A DNA stretch of 7,519 nucleotides from Clostridia bacterium (lineage in GTDB: Bacteria > Bacillota_A > Clostridia > Oscillospirales > CAG-272): NCBI GenBank assembly GCA_017631775.1, contig JAGBSQ010000200.1, positions 1 to 7,519 on the forward strand, in the 5' to 3' direction. A model generated the notes under the pieces. It was not told the DNA's origin. It made no database searches and was given only the letters and a program-made list of their open reading frames with translations. The position numbers were made by a program, and so were the translations under genes. How positions within the stretch are numbered: position 1 is the first letter of the stretch; the number at the start of each line of letters is the position of its first letter. This document shows positions 1 through 6,654 of the stretch, piece after piece.

Positions 1-468
1 ATCGGCCATGAGATCTCCCACGCGTTTGACAGCAACGGCGCAAAATGCGACGAGAACGGCAACATTAACAACTGGTGGACCGAGGACGATTTTAAGAGAT
101 TTGATGCAAAGGTTCAACAAATGGTTGAGCAATTCGATGGCATTGAGCTGCCTTGGGGCAAGGTAAACGGCGCGTTTATCGTTAGCGAAAACATGGCAGA
201 TAACGGCGGCATGTCGGTTACCCTTGACATTATGCAAAGAACCGAAGGCGTATCTTATGAGGAATACTTCACCAACTGGGCAAGAGTATGGTGCCAAAAG
301 GCAAGACCCGAGTTTGCACAAATGCTTCTTTCGGTCGACGTTCACGGCCCCTGCATTCTGCGCGCAAACATGCCTCCCCGCAACTTCGATGAGTGGTATA
401 CCACCTTTGACGTAAAGGAGACCGACCAAATGTATATCGCTCCCGAAAAGAGAATTGTTATTTGGTAA
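1..468 (+). CDS. M13 family zinc metallopeptidase (neprilysin/PepO-like), C-terminal part
   Basis: Partial gene; only the last 155 codons are present and the 5' end lies outside the window. Frame 1 is open from the first base to TAA at 466-468. The zinc site is visible: HEISH (the HExxH motif, window residues 3-7) followed by AFD, then SENMAD at residues 62-67, which supplies the third zinc ligand Glu63 and the supporting Asp67 (ExxxD). His115 (in VHGP) and Arg121 have the six-residue spacing of the neprilysin His711/Arg717 pair that stabilises the transition state and binds substrate. The chain ends in Trp, as M13 enzymes commonly do. Members cleave short peptides and may be cytoplasmic, secreted or membrane-anchored; the missing N-terminus prevents deciding. 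A weak hairpin and 59 nt separate it from the acetyltransferase, so the two may be co-transcribed. Confidence 0.95.
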   Translation: MGHEISHAFDSNGAKCDENGNINNWWTEDDFKRFDAKVQQMVEQFDGIELPWGKVNGAFIVSENMADNGGMSVTLDIMQRTEGVSYEEYFTNWARVWCQKARPEFAQMLLSVDVHGPCILRANMPPRNFDEWYTTFDVKETDQMYIAPEKRIVIW

Positions 469-482
469 TAAAAAACAAACAA

Positions 483-511
483 AAAGGTCGGTGACGTTGT
501 TGCCGACCTTT
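483..511 (+). terminator. Hairpin after the peptidase gene, weak or leaky terminator
   Basis: GGTCGG (486-491) pairs perfectly with CCGACC (503-508) around an 11-nt loop. The stem extends by three A-T pairs (AAA 483-485 with TTT 509-511). Only three T follow the GC stem and the run is then broken by CCC, so termination is probably incomplete. The downstream start codon at 528 is 17 nt away and no promoter lies between, which fits read-through into the acetyltransferase gene. Confidence 0.5.
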
Positions 512-527
512 CCCAAAAGAGGTTACT

Positions 528-1010
528 ATGCTAATCAGAAAAACAGTCGAAGCAGATCTCTGCCGTATCGGCGAGATTTACGAGAACGCCAAGCGCTTTA
601 TGCAAAAGAGCGGAAACCCCAATCAATGGAACAAGGGTACTCCCAACATCGACACCGCACGAGAGGATATGGAGCGCGGTGTGGGATATGTGGTAGAGGA
701 AAACAATGAGGTGATTGCTACCTTTATGTTCTCCCTTGAAGGAGAGCCAGCGTATGCCAAAATTTACGAGGGAGAATGGCTGAATAATGCACCGTATGGC
801 GTAATTCATCGCATTGCCGTGGCCGAACAGGGCCGAGGAATTATCGGTTTTTGCATTGACGAATGCTTTTCTCGCTGTCAAAATTTGCGCATCGACACCC
901 ACCGCGACAATGCCCCTATGCAACGCGCACTTCTCAAAAGAGGATTTCAATATTGCGGTATCATCTATCTTGAGAACGGCGACGAGCGATTGGCGTATCA
1001 AAAAATATAA
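528..1010 (+). CDS. GNAT family N-acetyltransferase
   Basis: 160 residues, the usual size for a single-domain Gcn5-related acetyltransferase, which moves the acetyl group from acetyl-CoA to an amine; the substrate cannot be told from sequence. The acetyl-CoA-binding motif A is seen as strand VIHRIAV (92-98) followed by the pyrophosphate loop QGRGII (101-106). This matches Q/RxxGxG/A except that the last position is Ile. RIDTHRDN (121-128) and MQRALLKRGF (131-140) form the following strand and helix, and CGIIYLENGDERLAYQK is the C-terminal strand pair. The start ATG is preceded by AGAGG at 518-522 with a 5-nt gap. It lies 59 nt after the peptidase gene with no clear promoter between, and ends just before a strong terminator. 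Probably a soluble cytoplasmic enzyme. Confidence 0.92.
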   Translation: MLIRKTVEADLCRIGEIYENAKRFMQKSGNPNQWNKGTPNIDTAREDMERGVGYVVEENNEVIATFMFSLEGEPAYAKIYEGEWLNNAPYGVIHRIAVAEQGRGIIGFCIDECFSRCQNLRIDTHRDNAPMQRALLKRGFQYCGIIYLENGDERLAYQKI

Positions 1011-1020
1011 GACAGGGTCT

Positions 1021-1059
1021 AAAAACGGGGAGGATATGTGTATATCCTCCCCGTTTTTT
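1021..1059 (+). terminator. Strong intrinsic terminator, probably bidirectional
   Basis: A perfect 17-bp inverted repeat, 1021-1037 with 1042-1058, encloses the 4-nt loop GTGT. The GC-rich core is CGGGGAGGAT. On the + strand it ends in six T (1054-1059), just after the acetyltransferase stop. On the - strand the A-run at 1021-1025 gives TTTTT, so it can also end transcription of the convergent gene that stops at 1123. Confidence 0.93.
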
Positions 1060-1122
1060 GGGATAGAATGATCTGTTTGGCTACAATTATGCACCCGTGC
1101 AAAGCGGAATTTGTTAAACAAT

Positions 1123-1617
1123 CTATTTTTCAAAAGCAAACAGATCATTGCCCGAAAACCGATACGTAGAATCACATACATACCCGCGCAACCAAAGATT
1201 ACCATCTACGTTGCGAAGGTATAACCCTTTAGGAAAGGCATCATCTTTCTCCACTATTTTAGAAAGAACCATAACAGCCCGATCCGGCGAATGATGTGTT
1301 CCGCTAAGAATCGAGTTTTGACTTTGTGGTTGGTTTTTCCACGCAAAGCGGAGAAATATCCCCACATTTGTTGGGCAGGGTTTGAAAGAGATTTTCTCTA
1401 TCTGCTGAAAAATTTCATCCAACATTGCGCCATTTTCAAGGCCGATTTCTCGCAATGATGCGATAGCAATTGTCATTTCTCTTGTGTGCTCGGTTAAAAA
1501 AGTGGGATGAGCAAAAAACTCCTCGGCATACCCATTAATAAGGATATTGTGCTCCTCCAACTTTTTCGATATTTGATCTTTTGGAAAGGGGTTCGCTTTC
1601 AGTGTAATGAGTTCCAT
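1123..1617 (-). CDS. Hypothetical protein, 164 residues, family not recognised
   Basis: I do not recognise the family. The gene looks real. ATG (1615-1617) is preceded by GAGGAG (1628-1633, 10-nt gap), a consensus sigma-A promoter lies 40 nt further upstream, and the stop TAG is followed by a bidirectional terminator. There is no signal peptide or membrane segment, so it is probably cytoplasmic. The N-terminal half (about residues 12-75) looks helical and charged. The C-terminal half (82-164) looks like mixed beta structure, with the motifs VGIFLRFAW (85-93), GTHHSPDR (106-113), GLYLRNVDGNLWLRGY (131-146) and a terminal FSGNDLFAFEK. The GTHHSPDR stretch has adjacent histidines with an Asp, but I have no basis for a catalytic assignment. 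It is a single-gene unit. Confidence 0.8.
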   Translation of the reverse strand: MELITLKANPFPKDQISKKLEEHNILINGYAEEFFAHPTFLTEHTREMTIAIASLREIGLENGAMLDEIFQQIEKISFKPCPTNVGIFLRFAWKNQPQSQNSILSGTHHSPDRAVMVLSKIVEKDDAFPKGLYLRNVDGNLWLRGYVCDSTYRFSGNDLFAFEK

Positions 1618-1657
1618 GCAATGCTATCTCCTCAATTTCCAATTTGTTGTTTCTTTG

Positions 1658-1686
1658 ATTATATCACAAAAATCGCATTTTTTCAA
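1658..1686 (-). promoter_or_regulatory. Sigma-A-type promoter of the 164-residue protein gene
   Basis: Read on the - strand, TTGAAA (1681-1686) and TATAAT (1658-1663) are separated by exactly 17 nt. The -10 matches consensus fully and the -35 at five of six bases. Transcription would start near 1651, giving a leader of about 34 nt with the ribosome site inside it. Confidence 0.85.
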
Positions 1687-1749
1687 TACGTTCACACAAA
1701 TCGTGAAACGATCTTGCATTTTTGACGGTTTCGAATAATAGACTGCATA

Positions 1750-1795
1750 AAAGAAACAAAGAGAGGGCACATTTGTGCCCTCTCTTTGTTTCTTT
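1750..1795 (-). terminator. Long hairpin terminator immediately after tRNA-Ala
   Basis: A perfect 21-bp inverted repeat (1750-1770 with 1775-1795) with loop ATTT. The core is GAGAGGGCAC and the outer part is A/T-rich, so on the - strand the RNA ends in TTTGTTTCTTTT, a T-rich tail interrupted by G and C. The first stem base is the last base of the tRNA CCA end, so the hairpin directly abuts the mature 3' end. Such a hairpin can end transcription and delimit the precursor for 3' processing. Confidence 0.85.
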
Positions 1796-1870
1796 GGTGG
1801 AGCATAGGGGATTCGAACCCCTGACCCCAACACTGCCAGTGTTGTGCGCTCCCAGCTGCGCTAATGCCCC
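1795..1870 (-). tRNA. tRNA-Ala (anticodon GGC), CCA encoded
   Basis: The reverse strand folds into a full 76-nt cloverleaf. The acceptor arm is GGGGCAT/ATGCTCC with discriminator A and CCA encoded at 1797-1795. The D stem is GCGC/GCGC. The anticodon stem is CAACA/TGTTG with loop CTGGCAG, so the anticodon is GGC (GCC on the + strand at 1835-1837), reading GCC and GCU alanine codons. The T arm is AGGGG-TTCGAAT-CCCCT. Position 3:70 is a G-U pair, the main identity element for alanyl-tRNA synthetase, which confirms the assignment independently of the anticodon. It is a single tRNA gene with its own promoter and terminator. Confidence 0.97.
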
Positions 1871-1888
1871 AAAGCTTTTGGTATAGTT

Positions 1889-1917
1889 ATTTTATCATAT
1901 TTTATGTTGGATGTCAA
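1889..1917 (-). promoter_or_regulatory. Sigma-A-type promoter of tRNA-Ala
   Basis: On the - strand, a perfect -35 TTGACA (1912-1917) and a -10 TAAAAT (1889-1894, five of six) are spaced by 17 nt. The start would fall near 1882, about 12 nt before the mature tRNA 5' end, leaving a short leader for RNase P to remove. Confidence 0.85.
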
Positions 1918-1929
1918 TAGTTTTTTATC

Positions 1930-1963
1930 AAAAAAGAGCTTGTCGCTTTTGCGGCAAGCTCTT
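1930..1963 (-). terminator. Intrinsic terminator of the PH-like membrane protein gene
   Basis: On the - strand, AAGAGCTTG...CAAGCTCTT (1955-1963 with 1934-1942) forms a stem that continues through one mismatch into GCG/CGC around an AAAA loop. It is followed by a run of six T (1935-1930). It starts 11 nt after the stop codon of the gene ending at 1974. The tRNA promoter begins 12 nt further on. Confidence 0.88.
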
Positions 1964-1973
1964 GGTTTTTAAA

Positions 1974-2723
1974 TTATACTTCCTCAACAACTTCTTCCGT
2001 CTCTTCCGCTTCGGCGGTGGGTTCATCAACGGGAACTTCCTTTGTTTCAACAGTTGCAAATGCAGGGACGTCTGCGAGGATTTCTTCCGCTTTTGTTACT
2101 TCTTCTGCAACGGCTTCTTCGGTGTAGTTAACAGCGTTCAAAATTGCAGCGCCGAGCTCGTCTGCAATCTCGCGGGCGATATCGGTGTTTACGTGGATTT
2201 CAAGGGTAGGCTCGGTTTTGGCTTTCTTATTTGCGCTCTCGTCGTTGTTTGTTTCAATTGCCGTCGAGCAGATAAAGGGGGTAACGGTGCGGTCGGTAAA
2301 AATGGAGAAGCTGACAACGCGCGTGCAGCTTGCAAAAAAGGCAGAAAGCTTTACGATTGCAAGAACTGCAAAGGGAGCGGCAAGAATCCAAAAAACATAG
2401 TTGAATTTTACAACCGCCTCAAGGGTAGAAACAACAACTGCTGCTGCGGCAACAAGCGCAAACAAAATTGCCAAAAGCAAAAATTTGGGTGTTGCGGTTT
2501 TGCCCATTGTGGTTTTTACGTATTTGGCATCGGTTACCGGCATTTCTTGACGGAGAATGACCTCGTTGCCGCGTTTTTCGCATACCTGCTCGTGAATGAG
2601 GCGCTTGTTTGTAACAATCAAGCTTTTAAACGTGTCATAGGAATTCTTCTTTTTGTTGTAGCTGGTGGCTGCATAATTAAAGGATTTGATTACTTTTTCA
2701 TCTTTTGCAAATTTTACAGACAT
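1974..2723 (-). CDS. Two-helix membrane protein with PH-like N-terminus and acidic tail
   Basis: 249 residues with three parts. Residues 1-72 look like a bacterial PH-type domain, with KFAKDEKVIKSFNYAA, then SLIVTNKRLIHEQ (34-46), the usual strand-turn-strand of that fold, then EMPVTDAKYV. Residues 80-100 and 107-129 are two hydrophobic helices forming a probable membrane hairpin. Residues 174-199 (LEIHVNTDIAREIADELG onward) form a predicted strand and helix, followed by a very Glu-rich, low-complexity tail (201-249). Likely an inner membrane protein with both ends in the cytoplasm, of unknown role. The fold is assigned from memory of the family pattern, so it is moderately sure. The start ATG has AAAGGA at 2734-2739 (10-nt gap); a second AAAGGA is only 1 nt from ATG. 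It has its own promoter and terminator and need not act with the ABC genes upstream. Confidence 0.85.
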   Translation of the reverse strand: MSVKFAKDEKVIKSFNYAATSYNKKKNSYDTFKSLIVTNKRLIHEQVCEKRGNEVILRQEMPVTDAKYVKTTMGKTATPKFLLLAILFALVAAAAVVVSTLEAVVKFNYVFWILAAPFAVLAIVKLSAFFASCTRVVSFSIFTDRTVTPFICSTAIETNNDESANKKAKTEPTLEIHVNTDIAREIADELGAAILNAVNYTEEAVAEEVTKAEEILADVPAFATVETKEVPVDEPTAEAEETEEVVEEV

Positions 2724-2795
2724 ATCCTTTGGTTCCTTTCATTGACGTTTGATATTAAACAGAATATAATGGTAAGGTAATGTCCCTACAACACA

Positions 2796-2824
2796 ATCAT
2801 ACCACAATTTTCTTGCTATGTCAA
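2796..2824 (-). promoter_or_regulatory. Sigma-A-type promoter of the PH-like membrane protein gene
   Basis: On the - strand, a perfect -35 TTGACA (2819-2824), a 17-nt spacer and a -10 TATGAT (2796-2801, five of six). The predicted start near 2789 gives a leader of about 65 nt. It begins 22 nt after the T-run of the ABC operon terminator, so this gene is transcribed independently of the exporter. Confidence 0.85.
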
Positions 2825-2845
2825 TACTTTTTGACAACGGGTAAC

Positions 2846-2875
2846 AAAAAGGGGAACTCGCGTGTGCGAGTCCCC
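2846..2875 (-). terminator. Intrinsic terminator of the ABC exporter operon
   Basis: On the - strand, GGGGACTCGC (2875-2866) pairs with GCGAGTTCCCC (2861-2851), with one bulged base and loop ACAC, followed by five T (2850-2846). It starts 8 nt after the stop codon of the second ABC gene. Confidence 0.92.
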
Positions 2876-2882
2876 GTGCTTT

Positions 2883-4793
2883 TTATACCGCCGACTGCGT
2901 TTTGAGCAGATCGGATTTTTTGTTTTGTAAGGTATAAAGATTGTAGTAATTTCCTTTTTGCTTGAGCAGGTCAAAGTGGTTGCCTTGCTCAACGATTTGT
3001 CCGTGCGAGAGAACAATAATGTTATCTGCATGCTGAACGGTGGAGAGACGGTGTGCAACAATGAGCATGGTTCCAATGTTCATCATTTTTTCAAGCGAGT
3101 TTTGAATGAGCTGTTCGGTTTCGGTGTCAATGTTTGCGGTTGCTTCGTCCAAAATCATGACCTCAGGCTTGTGCACAATGGTTCTTGCAAAGGAGAGCAG
3201 CTGACGCTGACCGGCAGAGAAGTTGTTGCCGCGCTCCAAAATTTGATAATCCAATCCTTCTTCCAGTTTGGAAATAAAGGAGTCGGCGTTCACATACTTG
3301 CAAGCTTCCCAAACCTCGTCATCGCCAATACCTTCTTCGCGGAGCAGGATGTTCTCGCGAATGGTACCCGAAAACAGGAATACGTCTTGCAGCATTTGAC
3401 CAAAGTGACGGCGCAGAGATGCGATCTTGATCTTTTTAATATCGATACCGTCTATCAGAATTTGGCCTTTTTGAATATCGTAGTTGCGGCAGATGAGGGA
3501 GAGAATTGTGGTTTTACCCGAACCTGTGGAACCAACAAATGCCACGGTCTGCTTGGGCTCAATGGTAAAGGAAACGTCCTTGAGTACCCACTCGCCCTCG
3601 TTGTAAGCGAACCACACGTTCTTAAACTCGATCTTGCCTTGTACCTCGGGCAAATCGATGGCGTCCTCGCTGTCTACAACAACGGGCTCCATATCCATAA
3701 TGGTAAAGATCTTTTCTGCCGAAGCAAACGCCGATTGCAGCCAGTTAAATTGCTCTGCAAGGTTTTGGATCGGGTTGAAGAATTTGGAAATGTACATGTA
3801 GAAGGAAACGATAATTTCGCTTGTAACGATCTGTCCAAAAATGGCGGTGTTATCAAGCACGCCCTTGGCGCCAAGGAAGAAAAGTCCGAGCACCGATGCT
3901 TGGTAAAGCATGTATACCATGGGGCGGAAGATGCCAAATACAAATATCTGCTTGTATTTGGCCTTGCCGAGTCTTTCGTTCTTTTCGCTAAACTCTGCAA
4001 GCTTTTTTGCTTCACGGTTAAAAAATTGTGTAATCTTAATGCCCGAAAGATTTTCCGAGAGGAAGGTGTTAATGTCGGTGGTGCTATCCTTTACGCGTCT
4101 GTACGCGCGGCGGGAAAACTTGCGGAAGATGACGGTAAACAGAACGATAAAGGGAACAAAGCAAAGTATCATCAAGGTGAGCATATAGTTGAGGCAAAGC
4201 ATTGCCACAAGCACACCGAGAATGACGAATACGTTTTTAATAAGGTTTACAATAATGTTGGTAAACATCATCGAAACACCGTTGGTATCATTGGTTACAC
4301 GGGTTACGAGCTTGCCAACGGGAATGTGATTGAGTTGCTCGTGCGAGAGCTTTTCAATGTGCTCAAACAGGTCAAGACGAATGTTGGAAATAATCTTTTG
4401 ACCGATCTTTTGCAAAAGAATTGCTTGCACGTATGAGCAGATCATGGTCACTACGAGAATGCTTGCATAAAGCGCAATTCTCCAAAACAGAGGTGCGAGC
4501 TCAAAGCCGGGAATTTTGATATATCCCTGAATGTTACCTACCAAATAGGGGCCAATGATGTCATAGGAGATAGAGAAGAGCATGAGCGCCAAAACGCAAA
4601 GGAATTGCAGCCAATAGGGCTTGGCATATTGCAACAAACGCTTTACGATTTCCTTGTCGGAGATGTTGCGGTCAAATCCCATCGATTCCTTTTTGTCTTT
4701 GATGAAGGCGTAAGCGAGAATAAAGATGATGGAGAATACGCCAAGCACCGCACCGGTGATGATCAGCGGATAATAGGTTTCAAAAAATGTCAT
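2883..4793 (-). CDS. ABC exporter half-transporter, subunit with intact catalytic Glu (heterodimer partner 2)
   Basis: 636 residues with a type IV (B-family exporter) layout. An extra N-terminal helix (about 8-30) and a polar linker precede the six-helix transmembrane domain (about 58-345), and the nucleotide-binding domain spans about 388-620. Visible motifs are A-loop Tyr397, Walker A GSTGSGKTT (421-429), Q-loop Gln469, Walker B VMILDE (545-550) with catalytic Glu550, and H-loop His581. The signature motif is FSAGQRQ (525-531) instead of LSGGQ. With the upstream subunit it should form a heterodimeric exporter in which this protein supplies the working Walker A/B and a weakened signature to the other site. 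The ATG overlaps the upstream stop codon by 1 nt (TAATG) and has GGAGG at 4804-4808, so translation is probably coupled. Substrate unknown; drugs, lipids or peptides are all possible for this class. Confidence 0.95.
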   Translation of the reverse strand: MTFFETYYPLIITGAVLGVFSIIFILAYAFIKDKKESMGFDRNISDKEIVKRLLQYAKPYWLQFLCVLALMLFSISYDIIGPYLVGNIQGYIKIPGFELAPLFWRIALYASILVVTMICSYVQAILLQKIGQKIISNIRLDLFEHIEKLSHEQLNHIPVGKLVTRVTNDTNGVSMMFTNIIVNLIKNVFVILGVLVAMLCLNYMLTLMILCFVPFIVLFTVIFRKFSRRAYRRVKDSTTDINTFLSENLSGIKITQFFNREAKKLAEFSEKNERLGKAKYKQIFVFGIFRPMVYMLYQASVLGLFFLGAKGVLDNTAIFGQIVTSEIIVSFYMYISKFFNPIQNLAEQFNWLQSAFASAEKIFTIMDMEPVVVDSEDAIDLPEVQGKIEFKNVWFAYNEGEWVLKDVSFTIEPKQTVAFVGSTGSGKTTILSLICRNYDIQKGQILIDGIDIKKIKIASLRRHFGQMLQDVFLFSGTIRENILLREEGIGDDEVWEACKYVNADSFISKLEEGLDYQILERGNNFSAGQRQLLSFARTIVHKPEVMILDEATANIDTETEQLIQNSLEKMMNIGTMLIVAHRLSTVQHADNIIVLSHGQIVEQGNHFDLLKQKGNYYNLYTLQNKKSDLLKTQSAV

Positions 4794-6559
4794 TATTTTT
4801 CCGCCTCCAATCTCTGCAATTCAGCCATTGCCTCATAAGAGGGGCAGGTATTCAGCAGTTCTTCGTGTGTGCCAACGGCAACAATCTTGCCATCGTCAAT
4901 ATAAACGATCTTGTCCATTTGCTCAATGGTCGAAATTCTGTGCGCAATCAAAATTGTGGTTTTGCCGCCACGTTCTTGTTGCAGGTTTTGCAAAAGGTTC
5001 TTTTCGGTTTTGGTGTCAACTGCCGAAAGGGAATCGTCAAGAATGAGAATGGGTGCTTTTTTCATCAGCGCGCGTGCAATCGAGATGCGTTGCTTTTGAC
5101 CGCCCGAAACGGTAACGCCGCGCTCACCGAGAACGGTTTCGTACTTTTCGGTAAACTCTTCAATGTTGTCGCTTACCTCGGCAAGCTTTGCCGCGTGCTT
5201 GACTTCTTCGATGTCGCCCGTGTCAGAGGCAAAGGCGATGTTGTTTGCAATGGTGTCGCTAAAAAGGAAGTTATCCTGCGGAACGTAGGCAACGTTATCG
5301 CGCAAGGAACGAATGGTGATATCGTTCACGTCGCGGCCGTCAATAAAAAGGGTTCCTGCAGGCACGTTGTAGTTGCGGAGAATAAGGTCAACGAGTGTGG
5401 TTTTTCCTGCACCCGTGCGACCGATAATCCCAACGTTTTCGCCGGCGTTAATGGTAAAGGATACGTTTTTGAGAGCATCGTATTCGCCAAGGTTGTGGCG
5501 GAAGGTGAGGTCGCGGAATTCGATTTTTCCTTTTACGTCCGCAATTGCGGTAGCACCTTCGCGGTCGAACACGTCCTTTTCGGCATGGAGCAACTCGTCA
5601 ATACGCTTAAGAGATGCGCGTCCGCGAGAGGTCATGTCAATGATTTCGGAGATCGCCATAATCGGCCAAACGATAGATGTAAAGTAACCGATGAACTCCA
5701 TCAGCTGTCCAACGTCAAGCGTTTGATTCCAAACAAGGTAGCCGCCGTAGCCGAGAATAACGCAAATAACCGACTCTACAAACAGGGTGACCGAAATACG
5801 GAGCAGGGTAGAGAAGCGCGTGTAGTCCACGTTTGCGTTCTCGTTTTCGGTGTTCAGCTTTTTAAACGCCCAAAGCTCCTTTGCTTCCTTTACAAATGCC
5901 TTAATTACGGCAATGCCGGAGAAGCTTTCTTGCGAGAAATCCGAAAGGGAAGAGAAAGCTGCTTGACGCTTGTCCCATTTTTCCATCATATATTTACTAA
6001 CGATGAGTGAGATGAGCAGCATAAAGACCATGGGAATGAGCGCGAACAGAGCCAAGAACTTGTTTACCTGAACCATTTTAAAAATGGAGAGGCCGCCAAG
6101 GAACAAAGCGTCGGCAAACATCATCGCACCCCAGCTGAATGCTTCTTGAACGGTGTCGAGGTCATTGGTAAAGAGGGACATCAGGTTGCCAACCTTGTTG
6201 ACTTGGTAGTAGTTTTGCGAGAGGTCCTTGCAATGGTCAAACAAGCGCAAGCGCAAATTTGTCTCCAAACGATTGCCTGTGCCAAAAAAGCAGATGCGCC
6301 ATGCAAATCTACCAACAACCAAGGCGAGCACAATCAGCATCATGGGTTGGCAGATGTAATCGAGCACAAAGTTAAAGTCGAAAGGTAAAACCTCTCCGTT
6401 CATTTCTACCGCGCCGGTGTTAATGCCGTTGATGAGGTAGCGGTACAGCTCGGGAATTTCCAATTGTGCATAATCTACCGTAACCAAAGCGAGCACACCC
6501 AAAATAAACAGGTGCAAATATTTTAGGTAATATCGGTTAATCGATTTTCCAAATAACAC
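4793..6559 (-). CDS. ABC exporter half-transporter, subunit with degenerate Walker B (heterodimer partner 1)
   Basis: 588 residues: a six-helix transmembrane domain (about 12-310) followed by a nucleotide-binding domain (about 345-585). Motifs are Walker A GRTGAGKTT (380-388), Q-loop Gln428, canonical signature VSGGQKQR (484-491), and Walker B ILILDD (504-509), where Asp509 replaces the catalytic Glu. His540 of the H-loop is kept. The A-loop position is His355 rather than the usual Tyr. The Asp substitution with an intact signature is the pattern of the degenerate-site subunit of heterodimers such as TM287 and BmrC/YheI, so the pair probably works together in the cytoplasmic membrane. The start is GTG (6557-6559), chosen because a full AAAGGAGGT lies at 6567-6575 with an 8-nt gap. 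It is first in the operon, and the stop overlaps the next ATG by 1 nt. Confidence 0.95.
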   Translation of the reverse strand: MLFGKSINRYYLKYLHLFILGVLALVTVDYAQLEIPELYRYLINGINTGAVEMNGEVLPFDFNFVLDYICQPMMLIVLALVVGRFAWRICFFGTGNRLETNLRLRLFDHCKDLSQNYYQVNKVGNLMSLFTNDLDTVQEAFSWGAMMFADALFLGGLSIFKMVQVNKFLALFALIPMVFMLLISLIVSKYMMEKWDKRQAAFSSLSDFSQESFSGIAVIKAFVKEAKELWAFKKLNTENENANVDYTRFSTLLRISVTLFVESVICVILGYGGYLVWNQTLDVGQLMEFIGYFTSIVWPIMAISEIIDMTSRGRASLKRIDELLHAEKDVFDREGATAIADVKGKIEFRDLTFRHNLGEYDALKNVSFTINAGENVGIIGRTGAGKTTLVDLILRNYNVPAGTLFIDGRDVNDITIRSLRDNVAYVPQDNFLFSDTIANNIAFASDTGDIEEVKHAAKLAEVSDNIEEFTEKYETVLGERGVTVSGGQKQRISIARALMKKAPILILDDSLSAVDTKTEKNLLQNLQQERGGKTTILIAHRISTIEQMDKIVYIDDGKIVAVGTHEELLNTCPSYEAMAELQRLEAEK

Positions 6560-6566
6560 AATTTTG

Positions 6567-6575
6567 ACCTCCTTT
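6567..6575 (-). promoter_or_regulatory. Shine-Dalgarno site that fixes a GTG start
   Basis: AAAGGAGGT on the - strand is a full match to the 16S anti-SD core and lies 8 nt before GTG at 6559-6557. A TTG overlapping this GTG is out of frame, so GTG is the supported start of the first ABC gene. Confidence 0.85.
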
Positions 6576-6625
6576 ATTTCAAAAATTCAAAACAAGTATT
6601 TGATCAAAAAGTCACTATCTTATCT

Positions 6626-6654
6626 ATTATATCACTTTTTGTGACGAAAAGCAA
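6626..6654 (-). promoter_or_regulatory. Probable promoter of the ABC exporter operon, with a palindrome in the spacer
   Basis: On the - strand, a perfect -10 TATAAT (6626-6631) lies 17 nt from TTGCTT (6649-6654), which matches the -35 consensus only at TTG. The spacer contains the perfect inverted repeat TCAC-AAAAA-GTGA (6632-6644). A poor -35 with a palindrome between the boxes suggests a regulated promoter, but no regulator gene is in the window. The leader would be about 60 nt. Confidence 0.65.

Noticed and set aside
531..1205. 224-codon open frame on the - strand
   Set aside because: Antisense to the acetyltransferase and crosses the bidirectional terminator and the end of another gene.
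1624..1833. 69-codon open frame on the - strand
   Set aside because: It begins inside tRNA-Ala (the usual translated tRNA tail, GVRIPYAPP) and runs through the tRNA terminator and another promoter.
1911..2780. 289-codon open frame on the + strand
   Set aside because: Antisense to the PH-like protein gene and covering two promoters and a terminator; Cys/Gly/Asn-rich nonsense translation.
2958..4436. 492-codon open frame on the + strand
   Set aside because: It lies wholly antisense to the second ABC gene, which has all its motifs. Its translation is Cys/His/Asn-rich with no domain and it lacks a ribosome site.
4787..6010. 407-codon open frame on the + strand
   Set aside because: Antisense shadow of the first ABC gene; the protein has no recognisable domain and is rich in Asn, Val and Cys from reversed codons.
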